From: Fuerstiella sp. | GTDB lineage: Bacteria > Planctomycetota > Planctomycetia > Planctomycetales > Planctomycetaceae | NCBI GenBank assembly: GCA_029245955.1 | Contig: JAQWOH010000079.1 | Location: 62,001-126,000 of the forward strand | Direction of reading: 5' to 3' | Length of the DNA stretch: 64,000 bases | Shown here: in pieces, positions 8,303 through 17,900 of the stretch | How positions within the stretch are numbered: the stretch's first letter is position 1 | How the letters are laid out: every line of letters begins with the position of its first letter | Notes under the pieces: model-generated | What the model was told of the DNA's origin: nothing | Databases searched by the model: none | What the model saw: only the letters and a program-made list of their open reading frames with translations | Made by a program: the position numbers and the translations under genes

Positions 8303-10849
8303 TTATTTCAGCAGTGGTTTTTTTTTGACCTGTTTCACCGTGTCCATAGAGATACCGTCGTTGGCGGCGTTTTCCAGCATTTCAGTGATTTCCGGTGGCA
8401 CACTGAACTGGCCGCCACCGCCACCTCCACCAAATCCACCGCCACCCTGCTGACCTCCGCCGAATCCGCCCTGCTGACCGCCCTGCTGACCGCCACCAAA
8501 TCCGCCTCCGCCTCCGCCACCGAGTTGAACCGGCGGAATTACCAGGTCGGCGACAGGGTAGACACGTGTAACAAGGTTGTCGTCAGACTCTGCCTTGGCG
8601 AGTGTTGTGATCATGAAGACTTCGTTCTGGATAACGTACGTCAGTTCCGGTTCGACAGTCTGCTCGAAGATCAGTTTAAGAGCATTTCCCAGAGTGATTC
8701 CTTCAAAGTTGATGTCGGTGACCGTCACGTCTTCCAGGGAAGTCAGGCCTTCAAGTTCCAGCTCCGCTTTGTCTTCCCAGATCGTCATACGGAAGTCTGT
8801 ACCCGTTGACCCACCGTCGCCACCGTAAGTTGTTGTAAAATAGGTGGAGAGAGTTTCCATGACTTCCTTCAGAGGTGTGTCGCCCGGGAAGTCCAGTAAT
8901 GGAACGGGCTTCTTAAGCATTTGCTGCAGCCATTTTTCAACCGGCTTTTCGCTTCGCAGGTCGAAGGACTCGTACCGTGGCTTTCGGGTCAGCGTCAGAG
9001 CACGCCAGACATCCGCTGGTGGATACTGAATCGGTGGTTCGTCCGGAAACGGTACGTGAGACAGTTCCACCTGATACAGCACAGCCAGAAACCGATCGTG
9101 TCGCAAATTAACAAGTCGGTAAGCCTTACTGAGTTGTCCGAGAGATTCAGACATCACCAGTGCCTGTGTTGCAGGACCGTTTCCGGGTTTCAGGTCCAGG
9201 GCCGTGCGAGACACGGTTTCACCGTTCTCAAAGCCGTTACGGTCGCCGTGTGCGGCGCGATCAAGCAGGCCTCGCACCTGGTCAATCAGAATTGACAATC
9301 GAACCTCTTCCTGGTCCTGCTCGGCCAGAAGTTTACGCTGAGCTTCCTGGACGGCTTCGTCACGGGCGATGTGTTTGCTTTTTAATGCGTTGGTTTCCTG
9401 CTGATTCCGCACGCTGCTGAGTGCGGCGATCACTCGTCTTTCCAGTTCAGAGCGAACATCAGGACTGATGTCTGCCGACGCCTGAATTGTCTCCAGAACA
9501 TCCTTTAGAATATTCGTGGCGAAGTCCGGCTGGTCGAAACTGATTCTGCGGGCATCGTCGATGGCTGCGTTTGTCTGGGCACTCAGAATCTGGGCCTCAA
9601 GCTGCAGTCTGGCTTCGACATCGGAAAGGGGATCAGGTGCGTTTGCTGTGCCGGAATCCTGAGGCACAGCCGGTGGTGGCTGTTGCAGAGCCGTCAGGAT
9701 CGCCCTCAATTCTTCATTTGAGTTATCCATCTGCGCTGCTCGTTCAGCAATTTCCACTGCCTTTCGAGTCTGGCCACGGCGACTTAGATGCTTGCTGGCG
9801 GCTACTGAATCTCTTACAAACTTAGCGAACTGATTTGAGCCGTCTTTCAACATCTCAAGACTGGCAAGCGGGGCGTTAACACCCTTGGAATTTTTTACGC
9901 GATCCGTCAGGTGTCGCAGTTCCGGTCCACCTTCAGATCGCTGGCAAACATCCGAATTCCACGACAACGTGGCACCGGCATCAGTCAACGCGGTCAACTT
10001 CGCAAATTCTGTGATCCGGCCAGTGCCCAGTACAATACAGTGTCGGTCCGATCTCAGCATATGCTGTCTGTCTCCTGCGGAGTTTACAGAGCGTCCGTCG
10101 ATCGCAAATGTCTCAACACCCAGTGCAGCGGTCTGAAGTGACGCTGCAGACTTTGCAGCAATGTCCAGGTCTTTTCCGTGAGCCGGCGTTGTCACGGTGC
10201 CGCCGGTGAGGTTGGCAAGCACAGCGGGCAATTCGCTGTTCGCATTAGGGCCAATCACGAGCGAGTGGATGGACGTTCGATGCTTAACGAACTGTTCGAC
10301 CAGTTCGTTAAGCTCGTTCTGCTGAAGCATGTTCGCTGAAGTCAGGCCATCACCAATATAAAGAATTGAAGTTGGTTCGCCGATTGAGACATGATCCGCC
10401 AGTTGCCGGAAGGCAGCTTTCAGATTTGTTGTACCAAGCGGAGTCCGCATCGAAAGTTTGTGCAGCGCGTCGTTGACCTTTTTTGACGCACTGCCAACGA
10501 AACCCTGTGTCAGACTTTCGCACGACACGTCGGTGGCGAAAATCTGAACTTGGCTCTTCGGTGAAAGATGTGCCAGCACCTGTGAAACCATTTGCAGAGT
10601 GGAGTCACGGACCTGCCCCGTCTGGCTGGCGGAGGTGTCAATCAGCAGAATGTGACGCGTAACTTTCTCGACCTGGCCCTCAGGAGCTGTCACCGCCAGC
10701 GCGAAGTAATGTTGTCCGTCAGTATCCTCGTACTGCTTAATCACAACCGGAGCTGTGGCGTCAGTATTGGCAGAGCAGGAAGATATGGCGACGAGACCTG
10801 CAAGACTGCAAAGACAGTATTGGAAGGCGGTAGTTCTCGAAAGCCGCAT
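8303..10849 (-). CDS. Secreted VWA-domain protein with STN-like domain and Gly/Gln-rich tail
   Basis: 848 residues from ATG 10849, preceded by AAAGG at suitable spacing; the frame extends to 10939 but this start places the hydrophobic export signal (CLCSLAGLVAISSC) at the N-terminus. A von Willebrand A domain follows, with the MIDAS motif DTSAS (residues 71-75), then TTNLKAAF and ILYIGDGLT. A long Ala/Gln-rich helical region comes next, then LLDFPGDTPLKEVMETLS and ITLGNALKLIFEQ, which look like the STN/secretin short domain. A low-complexity Gly/Gln tract and ISMDTVKQVKKK close the protein. The lipobox is imperfect (ISSC). The stop lies just after an A9 run that could redirect ribosomes into the next ORF. 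Likely cell-envelope scaffold; the function is not established. Confidence 0.8.
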   Translation of the reverse strand: MRLSRTTAFQYCLCSLAGLVAISSCSANTDATAPVVIKQYEDTDGQHYFALAVTAPEGQVEKVTRHILLIDTSASQTGQVRDSTLQMVSQVLAHLSPKSQVQIFATDVSCESLTQGFVGSASKKVNDALHKLSMRTPLGTTNLKAAFRQLADHVSIGEPTSILYIGDGLTSANMLQQNELNELVEQFVKHRTSIHSLVIGPNANSELPAVLANLTGGTVTTPAHGKDLDIAAKSAASLQTAALGVETFAIDGRSVNSAGDRQHMLRSDRHCIVLGTGRITEFAKLTALTDAGATLSWNSDVCQRSEGGPELRHLTDRVKNSKGVNAPLASLEMLKDGSNQFAKFVRDSVAASKHLSRRGQTRKAVEIAERAAQMDNSNEELRAILTALQQPPPAVPQDSGTANAPDPLSDVEARLQLEAQILSAQTNAAIDDARRISFDQPDFATNILKDVLETIQASADISPDVRSELERRVIAALSSVRNQQETNALKSKHIARDEAVQEAQRKLLAEQDQEEVRLSILIDQVRGLLDRAAHGDRNGFENGETVSRTALDLKPGNGPATQALVMSESLGQLSKAYRLVNLRHDRFLAVLYQVELSHVPFPDEPPIQYPPADVWRALTLTRKPRYESFDLRSEKPVEKWLQQMLKKPVPLLDFPGDTPLKEVMETLSTYFTTTYGGDGGSTGTDFRMTIWEDKAELELEGLTSLEDVTVTDINFEGITLGNALKLIFEQTVEPELTYVIQNEVFMITTLAKAESDDNLVTRVYPVADLVIPPVQLGGGGGGGFGGGQQGGQQGGFGGGQQGGGGFGGGGGGGQFSVPPEITEMLENAANDGISMDTVKQVKKKPLLK
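8318..8326 (-). other. A9 slippery run at the junction of the VWA and TPR/DUF2135-like ORFs
   Basis: Nine consecutive A residues on the coding strand, read as three Lys codons four codons before the stop that ends the last stable frame. Re-reading one A (a -1 shift, or one extra A in the transcript or true sequence) leads directly into the downstream ORF frame. That frame has no stop until 7191 and gives a single polypeptide of about 1219 residues. Confidence 0.55.
8404..8523 (-). repeat. Gly/Gln-rich tandem codon repeat inside the VWA gene
   Basis: The minus strand encodes repeated GGGFGGGQQGG units (GFGGGQQGGQQGGF and similar), made of near-identical 15-30 base tandem copies. Such flexible low-complexity tracts occur as linkers in secreted planctomycete proteins. 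Copy number could vary between strains or be miscounted in assembly. Confidence 0.8.
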
Positions 10850-11281
10850 GAGGAAACCTTTCGGTGGACCGAATTCTGGCGGAGCGATATTGGATACGTG
10901 ACGTCTGCATCCCAAAATGCAGAATCTGCGCACTATCATATAACCGTCCTCGGATGGTTTAGAATTGAATTCCCTGCAAAAAGACGATGTGGCCCCGTCT
11001 TTTGACAGAGTGGTCCTGTTCTGACAGGCAAGACGATGTCTTGGGAAAAGTCACCAACTGGGGATTCCTTTGCGCCACTGTTGCAATCCGATTCTTTGAC
11101 CAGTTTCTGGTCTGCGTCGCAGGTCGGGCAAAGAATTCTGGATCTTTCGGCGTTAACTCCAGCGATTTGCGGGATCTCGCAGCTGCAGCAGGCATTTGCA
11201 GGGCCCCCCGCTCCTGTGGTCGCGTCCGGCAATTTGGAACGTCTTTGACGATTCTGTCAAGACGCAATCCCTGTCGTTTCG
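10850..11281. other. Divergent intergenic region
   Basis: About 430 bases between the divergently transcribed VWA and metallopeptidase genes. Only overlapping shadow ORFs without family resemblance are present. It presumably holds the two promoters, but I could not pick convincing -35/-10 elements. Confidence 0.4.
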
Positions 11282-12937
11282 ATGTTACTGAGGGGCTGCA
11301 GCACTTTATGCGGGGAGCCCCTCTTGTCGGGGAGTGGTTTTCCACGGGCGCTCGATGCTGGTGGAGGAAATAGTTGTGCTGTTCGGGGGGGCGCGACGTT
11401 GAGGGCATGGTGGGCAAGACCGGGCTGTCTGTTGATTTTGTGTGTGCTGGCACAAAGTCTGCCGACGCGTTCGCACTGGTCTGCGCCGAGCCCTCCTGAC
11501 AGTGTTGTTTGTACTCCACAATCAGCTGCCGCTGAGGACCAGGAAACTCAGTACGTGAAACTGACAGCGGGCGACGCTGTGATGTTGGGCAGTCTTGACA
11601 GAACAGCGCGACGTCACCATGTGACTTTGACGTGGATTCCTGCGGGCGTTCATGGAACTGCTCACACTGTTTCCGACCAGAGTGTCGTTGTCAGAAAGCC
11701 GGTGGTTGATGGCCGGACTGCACGGCGTCTGCAGATCTGTCCCCCCAGTCGCGGTGGCCTTTCCGTCTCTGAAATGTCAATAGAGCGGTTTGAATCAACA
11801 ACCTCAGAAATATCCGGCAGTATCGCGGCTGTCGGTCGACTGTTTGCGAAGTCGGACGGCGCGGGGAATGCCGAGGCTATGAAGAACAGTCGGCTATCAT
11901 CACCGCCATGGCCTGCGGGGGCGGAAGGCGGATCACGCAGATTCGCTGTACCGCTGTTTACAGCAGGCGGCGTCCACGATCATCAGTTGCTCATGCACCA
12001 AATTACGCGGGGTGATCGCGTGCGCGTCTACGGCGTTTCTCTCACCAAGGCCACAGTGTCGTTGGCTGAAGCCGTCGTTGATCGTCTGGAACGACGCCTG
12101 GTCCGGTTTGTCGAGGCCCGAGTTGGCGCTCTGGCAGATACGGATTGTGACGGGTCTCTGACAGTTGTGCTTTCAAAGCTGGAGACGCGGGAACAGTTTC
12201 TGACAGGAAACGAACCTGTCCGAGGTTGTGTACGAGCGGCTGACATTCTCGCCCCGGGTGACTTCGGTGGCGATATCATTTATCTTAGTGAAACTCTGCG
12301 GGTTGACGATGAACTGGATGCGATTCTGGCACACGAGCTCACGCATCTGGCCGTGTTTTCCAGGCTGTGTACCACTACTGAACGTACGCCGCTGCCGAGA
12401 TGGCTGAATGAGGCGTTAGCCCATTATGTCGAATGCCAGGTTAATCCCAGCAGTCGCAACATGGCGACCCGACTGGAAGAATTCAGACGTCACCCAGCCG
12501 ACTTTCCGGTGATCGTGCCTGACCAGCATGTCTCCCTTTCGCTGCGGCGTGGTCCTGCCCGTGCTGCAGGGTGTCTGTTTCTGAGCAGTGCCCTGTCGCG
12601 ACTGCCGGAGCATGCAGCTCATGATATTGTTGCGGGGGCCGGCGGGGCAGTGCAACGTCTGGAGGAGGTGACCGGACGCAGTTTTGGCGAATTATTTCGT
12701 GAATGGGGACTGAATATGATTGCGGCAGACAGTCATCTTCCTCGCTGGGACGTGGTTGACGGACAGACCCTGATACAGACGCTGACGGGGACCGCACAGT
12801 CCTGGAGTACTCCGGTCAGCTCCGACGGCATGCTTGCGATTAAGTCATCGCGTGACTGTCGATTGCAGGTGACCGTGCTGAATGGAGGCCTGTTCCGGCT
12901 TGCATACTGGATTCCGGACGGTTGTTATCGCAGATAG
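11282..12937 (+). CDS. Secreted zinc metallopeptidase (HExxH, gluzincin-like)
   Basis: 551 residues. AILAHELTHLAVF (HELTH at 351-355) provides the two zinc histidines and catalytic Glu. LPRWLNEALAHYVE about 20 residues later supplies a conserved third zinc-ligand Glu region (NE at 376-377), as in peptidase MA/M30-type gluzincins. DTDCDGSLTVVLSKL and GGDIIYLSE are the preceding core strands. A hydrophobic segment (CLLILCVLAQSL, about 49-60) is a likely signal peptide, so the true start may be the in-frame TTG at 11399 after a G-rich stretch rather than 11282. The catalytic motifs are direct observations; the substrate is unknown. The 3' end overlaps the convergent neighbour by 13 bases. Confidence 0.75.
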   Translation: MLLRGCSTLCGEPLLSGSGFPRALDAGGGNSCAVRGGATLRAWWARPGCLLILCVLAQSLPTRSHWSAPSPPDSVVCTPQSAAAEDQETQYVKLTAGDAVMLGSLDRTARRHHVTLTWIPAGVHGTAHTVSDQSVVVRKPVVDGRTARRLQICPPSRGGLSVSEMSIERFESTTSEISGSIAAVGRLFAKSDGAGNAEAMKNSRLSSPPWPAGAEGGSRRFAVPLFTAGGVHDHQLLMHQITRGDRVRVYGVSLTKATVSLAEAVVDRLERRLVRFVEARVGALADTDCDGSLTVVLSKLETREQFLTGNEPVRGCVRAADILAPGDFGGDIIYLSETLRVDDELDAILAHELTHLAVFSRLCTTTERTPLPRWLNEALAHYVECQVNPSSRNMATRLEEFRRHPADFPVIVPDQHVSLSLRRGPARAAGCLFLSSALSRLPEHAAHDIVAGAGGAVQRLEEVTGRSFGELFREWGLNMIAADSHLPRWDVVDGQTLIQTLTGTAQSWSTPVSSDGMLAIKSSRDCRLQVTVLNGGLFRLAYWIPDGCYRR

Positions 12938-13899
12938 GCCTGCAGCGCCAGGCGGTCTCGTCTCTTAAAGCATTCGATCAGATAATCCGCTGAGTACAGC
13001 TTGATCTGTTCCCCGTTGTATGCGACGCCCCCGCCTGGCAGAAACTGAAAGGCATCGGCGTAGTCATCGGAAATCTGTTCTGAGTAAATTGCTGCCAGTG
13101 TTTCCGGATCAACCGCGTGCCGCTCGCTCAGATCGGCCAGAACGTCGATGCCGCCCAGGGAATATCCGAAGAAATGCTGACTATTTGAACCTGCCAGTAT
13201 TGAGCTGGTCGCAGCTTCTCCCCTGAGTGCCGAATCAAGGTCGTTCAACAGGGGCTGCAGTTTTCGATAACGATCCGACAATTCCTGAACTTCCCTGCGG
13301 TCTGAATCGTTTCCAATACGTCCCAGCCGCCGCCGGCGTGTATAGACGAACTGTGCAAACACATCGCGTCGCTGTCGATCGTTTTCATTTCGGAAATTCT
13401 CTCGGCGTTCGAAAAGTTCTCGCAGACGTGTCGGGGAGTACAGACGTACGGTTGTTCCTTTATAACGCAGCCGGCCATCTGCATCTTCAATCTTAATAAT
13501 CAAAGCTCCCGACGTTCCTTCCGTTTTCCGAACGTTCAGATGTTTCGCGACTTCCGGCCTGGCAAACCCGGCGTACAGCGCTGCTAACGTCTCCGGATCG
13601 ACCCCGCGCCCTTCCTCGAGGTCACGAATCGCATCAATCCCGCCCACGGAAAGGGCGAAATGATTTATGCCGATCACCGCTGACTTCTCAAAGTCGATCG
13701 CCTTCAGGAATCCGTCCAGATCCTTGAGCGCTCGTTCGACGCGGCCGTAGAGCAAAAGAGTTTCCTCCGACAGTTTTGCGTGGCTCGGATCTTCGTCTGC
13801 CTGAACATGTTGCAGACCGATGGGATCTGCTGTTGCGGTCAGAATGAAAACGAGCAATATGACAGGACACGTACCGAGGCTTTGCTTAATCTTGTTCAT
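12925..13899 (-). CDS. Secreted protein with a duplicated GGID/DPETLAA module
   Basis: 324 residues from ATG 13899, chosen because it starts a good signal peptide (MNKIKQSLGTCPVILLVFIL). The frame itself extends to 14118. Residues 79-110 (NHFALSVGGIDAIRDLEE then VDPETLAALYA) recur at 241-272 (QHFFGYSLGGIDVLADLSE then VDPETLAAIYS). Each is followed by a strand-rich piece ending in a similar helix (VRLYSPTRLRELFERRE at 151-167 and IKLYSADYLIECFKRRD at 299-315). This shows an internal tandem duplication joined by an Arg-rich linker. I do not recognise a named family, and periplasmic location is inferred from the signal. Confidence 0.7.
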   Translation of the reverse strand: MNKIKQSLGTCPVILLVFILTATADPIGLQHVQADEDPSHAKLSEETLLLYGRVERALKDLDGFLKAIDFEKSAVIGINHFALSVGGIDAIRDLEEGRGVDPETLAALYAGFARPEVAKHLNVRKTEGTSGALIIKIEDADGRLRYKGTTVRLYSPTRLRELFERRENFRNENDRQRRDVFAQFVYTRRRRLGRIGNDSDRREVQELSDRYRKLQPLLNDLDSALRGEAATSSILAGSNSQHFFGYSLGGIDVLADLSERHAVDPETLAAIYSEQISDDYADAFQFLPGGGVAYNGEQIKLYSADYLIECFKRRDRLALQAYLR

Positions 13900-14256
13900 A
13901 GGACTGAAAACCGGCAATGTACTGCGAATGAAGTCGATAAGACCCGCTGCGTCAGCGAGCAACATCGCTGAGGAGGGAGCCGGGGAATACCAGACCGCCT
14001 GGACTGATGTGCAGAAATCGGCATTCTCAGCAGGAAGCTGAGCCATTATGGCACCGGTCGCACCTGCATCGCAAGACGCATCAGCGCAGAATTGGCGGGC
14101 AGCAGGCGATCTCGCCAACTCGATTCAACATCTGTCGTCAACAGCATGTGGCCAATTGATACGCACTAATCGGCATCGCCCCGGATTCGCATTGACGGTG
14201 GGGATGCTCGTCAGAGCTCATTGGGAGCGAGTTCTTCTTTCTCTGGCAAACGTGGA

Positions 14257-14457
14257 TTACGCCGCCTTTTTCTGCTGGCTCTCACCGTCCTGTTCTCGGA
14301 TGACGTCCATTTTCAGGTTGTTTCGGGCTGACACTGATGCCTTTCCGGCTGGACCCCACTGAAAGCTTACGGCCGCTACAAGCGCGCACGAAGCGAGCGC
14401 CACGAAACAACCGATGATCGCGATCTGGTCGTCGGAAAAAACTTCAGAAAGATCCAT
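14257..14457 (-). CDS. Small single-pass membrane protein
   Basis: 66 residues from ATG 14457 (GGAA 6 bases upstream; another in-frame ATG at 14469). MDLSEVFSDDQIAIIGCFVA begins with an acidic DDQ segment and leads into one transmembrane helix (IAIIGCFVALASCALVAAVSF). A GPAGK motif and a basic, charged C-terminal tail follow. Short proteins of the pattern DDQxAxxGC - TM - GPAG occur in planctomycetes as far as I recall. No function is known. Longer overlapping frames up to 14811 look like shadows. Confidence 0.55.
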   Translation of the reverse strand: MDLSEVFSDDQIAIIGCFVALASCALVAAVSFQWGPAGKASVSARNNLKMDVIREQDGESQQKKAA

Positions 14458-14962
14458 GTGTGTTTCCATTCCGAACTGGAAGGTTTCATCAGTTGATAGG
14501 CTGGCGCCAAAGGGAGCGGACGGTGCCTCGTATGGGCGTCTTCCGGCATTACCTGCGTTACATAGATTTTCGGATACTTCACATTGAATCCTGCAGTTGC
14601 AGTACTCCGGAACAGTCTGGCTGTCGTTTGTCCGCCGGAATTGCAGTGAGTGCGCTGCCCTGGCAAGTTGTATGGCAGAGTGACGATTGTGTCGGTTGTC
14701 AACAGCACCTCTGCGAACCGGCAAACGCTGCCGGTTTTTGAGTGTCGGATTAGGTTGGCAAGACCGGTAAAAACGTCTGGACCACATGAACAGGACACAA
14801 CTGCAGGTCATAAAATGACGATGATGCAGATCAGGCAGATTCTTAGGAGACTGTTCGCGCTCGGGGTTTGAAGATCGTTCCCCGTCAGTTGAAGGCTGTC
14901 TTGATCAGTCAGCGAGCAGGTTGGAAACCGGTAACGGCACGACGTCGTCGCTGAGGTGCAAT
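14458..14962. other. Divergent intergenic region before the TPR gene
   Basis: About 500 bases with no convincing gene. It holds one terminator-like hairpin on the plus strand (14716-14739). The upstream plus-strand piece (14470-14715) could be a small transcript, but nothing else supports one. A GAGG Shine-Dalgarno sits just before ATG 14963. Confidence 0.35.
14716..14739 (+). terminator. Candidate rho-independent terminator
   Basis: An 8-bp inverted repeat (AACCGGCA at 14716-14723 with TGCCGGTT at 14729-14736), a 5-base loop, and a T tract ending at 14739. No annotated plus-strand gene precedes it, so it may end an unrecognised small RNA or be incidental. Confidence 0.4.
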
Positions 14963-17900
14963 ATGTTTGAATTGAACGACGCAACACGGTACATACCGTT
15001 CATCGACCAACCAGGCGTGAGGTCGCGGCACGCCCGCGTCGCTCTGATTTCCGGTTTCGTGCTGCTGCTTTCGATGGTGGGGGGATGTTCCAGTCAGAAG
15101 AGTCAATCGGAAGACATTGTGCGCGCTGCGTTGCAGCAGCAGCAGGACGGACGTTATGAAGATGCCGTGCAGAGTCTGACCCGCAGCATCGCGCTGAACC
15201 CTGACTTTGCGGAAGCATACTATCTGCGTGGAACGACCTATGCCGTGCTGGAGGATCTGGACGCAGCGATCGACGATCTTCAGCTTGCTACCAGAAAAAG
15301 ACCGGAATGGGACCGCGCCTGGTGGGCCCTGGGCACGATGTACCGGACTGCTGAACGGCACGACGATGCACTGGATGCGCTGTCGCGAGCGATTCGACTC
15401 AACCCGCAGGCCGCAGATGCCCATTACGACCGCGGCTGTGTGAACGAGCAGTTGGGGCACCACGAAGAGGCTTTGTCTGATTTTGAGACTACAGCTCGAA
15501 TTGACGCAAATCATGTTCAGGCTCATCTGCGCTGGGGGATTCTGCAGACCCAGGACAGCCCGGAACTTGCCGTTGAGATGCTAAGCACTGCGCTGTCTTT
15601 GGATCGTCGGAACGGACAGATCTGGTTGCACCGGGGACTTGCGCACGCAGCGAACGAAGCTCCGGAACGATCTCTTGCTGACCTGACCGTGGCCTGTCGC
15701 CTTCTTCCTGACGACGGGACGCCGTGGTATCATCGTGCATTGCTTCTGAAAAAACTGGGGCAGCCGGACGAGGCGATTCATGATCTCAATCGAGCTGCCG
15801 AACTGGATCCTGAGAACTCCCGCGTCCGCGCAGCTTTACTGCTGGCGCAGAATGAAGTTAGTACTCCAGCTGCTGTCGCAATGCTGACGAAGAAATCTGA
15901 TGCCGTGGCAGATGCGGATGCGGAGCCGGTTGTGGCCACCACAACGTCCGTTGCAGGCCTGTCTGAGCGGGTGGAAGATCCTCAGCCGGCAGCTTCCAGT
16001 GGCTTTCTTTTGTTCCCGACAGGTGATCCGCAGCCTGCCCCGGTCACAATACCGAACGCTGTCGCTGCCGAGACACAGTTACGTCAGTTCAAACCTTTCC
16101 CGACAGAATCTGCAGCACCGACGCCTGGCGAAGCTGCCGTAGTTGTGGACACTGGCAGCAGCGAATCGGCTGAGGCCAACCCGTTTGCGTTGTTTTCCAC
16201 GGAAGCTGTCAACAGCCAGAACGCAGACGAACAGGGCGTGGCTGCACTGGAAGAAGAACCTCAGCACAGATCCGGCGATGCCCCGCAACTTTCTGCCGCC
16301 GATCTGGCAGTTCCCATGTTGCTGCCGACAACCGAAATGCTGCTGTCGACAGCGGACGACACGGAAAATCCGTTTGCGATGGCGGGCAGCAAAGCAGAGT
16401 CAGGCAGTGACAGTGACGGTCATGACAGCGTTGAGGACACTGTTCCGGCTGTCTCTGAAGTGTTGACAGGCAGCGATGCCGAAATTGAGACCGCTACATC
16501 ACCGAGTGGTTTCGCGGCAGGCAGCATTCTGCCTCCGGTCACGAATCGGTTGCCTGATTCCGCCCCCGCTGCTATCAAGGATACCGACTCGGGCATTGAC
16601 AGCAACGTACTGTATCAGCGAGCTCTGGCGGCTCACCGTAATAACGATCAGGCGGGGTGTCTTGCTGCACTTGAATTGCTGCTGAAAGAAAAACCGAATC
16701 ATACAAAAGCGAGACTCCGTTACGCGGTTGTTCTTGCAGAACAGGATCGCCTGCGGGAAGCTCTGGCTGAGACTGAGACCCTGCTGCGGGAAAGCACTGA
16801 CAGCGTCGAAGTTCTGAGATTAAGGGCAGACCTGCTGCGCGACAGTAATCAGCCGGAAGCGGCCGTGACTGTCTATACTCAACTGATTGCACTGGGAGCA
16901 GATCAGCGAGGTGTACTTCTTGAACGAGCCAAAGCTCGCGTGGCGGCACGTCAGTGGTCTGACGCGACAGGAGATCTGACAGAACTGCTGCAGCAGAGTC
17001 CCAACGATATTGTGTTGCTGAAACAGAGGGCCCTGGCATTACAAGAACAGTGCCTGTGGACACTGGCAATCGCCGACTGGACTCAGATTGGTCTGGTTGA
17101 CAACACCAATGTGGAGGCGATGGAAGCACGCGCGGAAGCGTTCATTACACTCGGTGAGACCAATGCTGCACTTTCGGACCTGAACAGCCTGCTGCAGTAT
17201 CAGCCGGACAATGACCGAATTGCTGAACGTCTGGCACACCTGTACGTTCAGCTGGGTCAGGCTGATGAGGCCGTTCGAGTGCTTTCCCCAATTGTGGAAA
17301 GCGGCAACGCCGGGACCGAGCAGGTGTTAATGCGTGCTCGCGCGCTGGAGCAGACGGGGGACTCGGATGCAGCGCTCAGTGACCTGGACGACATTCTGGC
17401 ATCACACCCGGATGAGTTGAAGGCGGTCATTCTGAGAGCAAAGATTCGTACGAATACCGGAGACTATCGTGCAGCGATCGGCGACCTGGACGCGGCGCTG
17501 GAAATCAATGGGCCTCAAATTGATTTGATTCAGCTGCGTGCCAGGGCCCATGTTGCATGCGGCGATCAGGATGCTGCACTGAATGATTACACACGAGTTC
17601 TGGAGCTGCAGCCGGATAACGTGGCAGTACGGATGGACCGCGCTGCCACGTTCCGCCGCGTCGGCAACCTGGCATTGGCGCTGGAAGACGCCAATGTGGT
17701 GCTCAAAGCTGATCCGCAGCACCGTGCATCGCTCATCATACGAGCTGACGCTAACTTCGCAGATAATCAGTATGAAGACGCGCTGCAGGACTACGATGTC
17801 GTGCTGGAGGCAGACAATTCGGACGATGAACTGCTCTGGCGCCGCTGTCGCACTCGTTTGAATCTTAATCTGGATCTGCTTGCCATTCAGGATCTTGATC

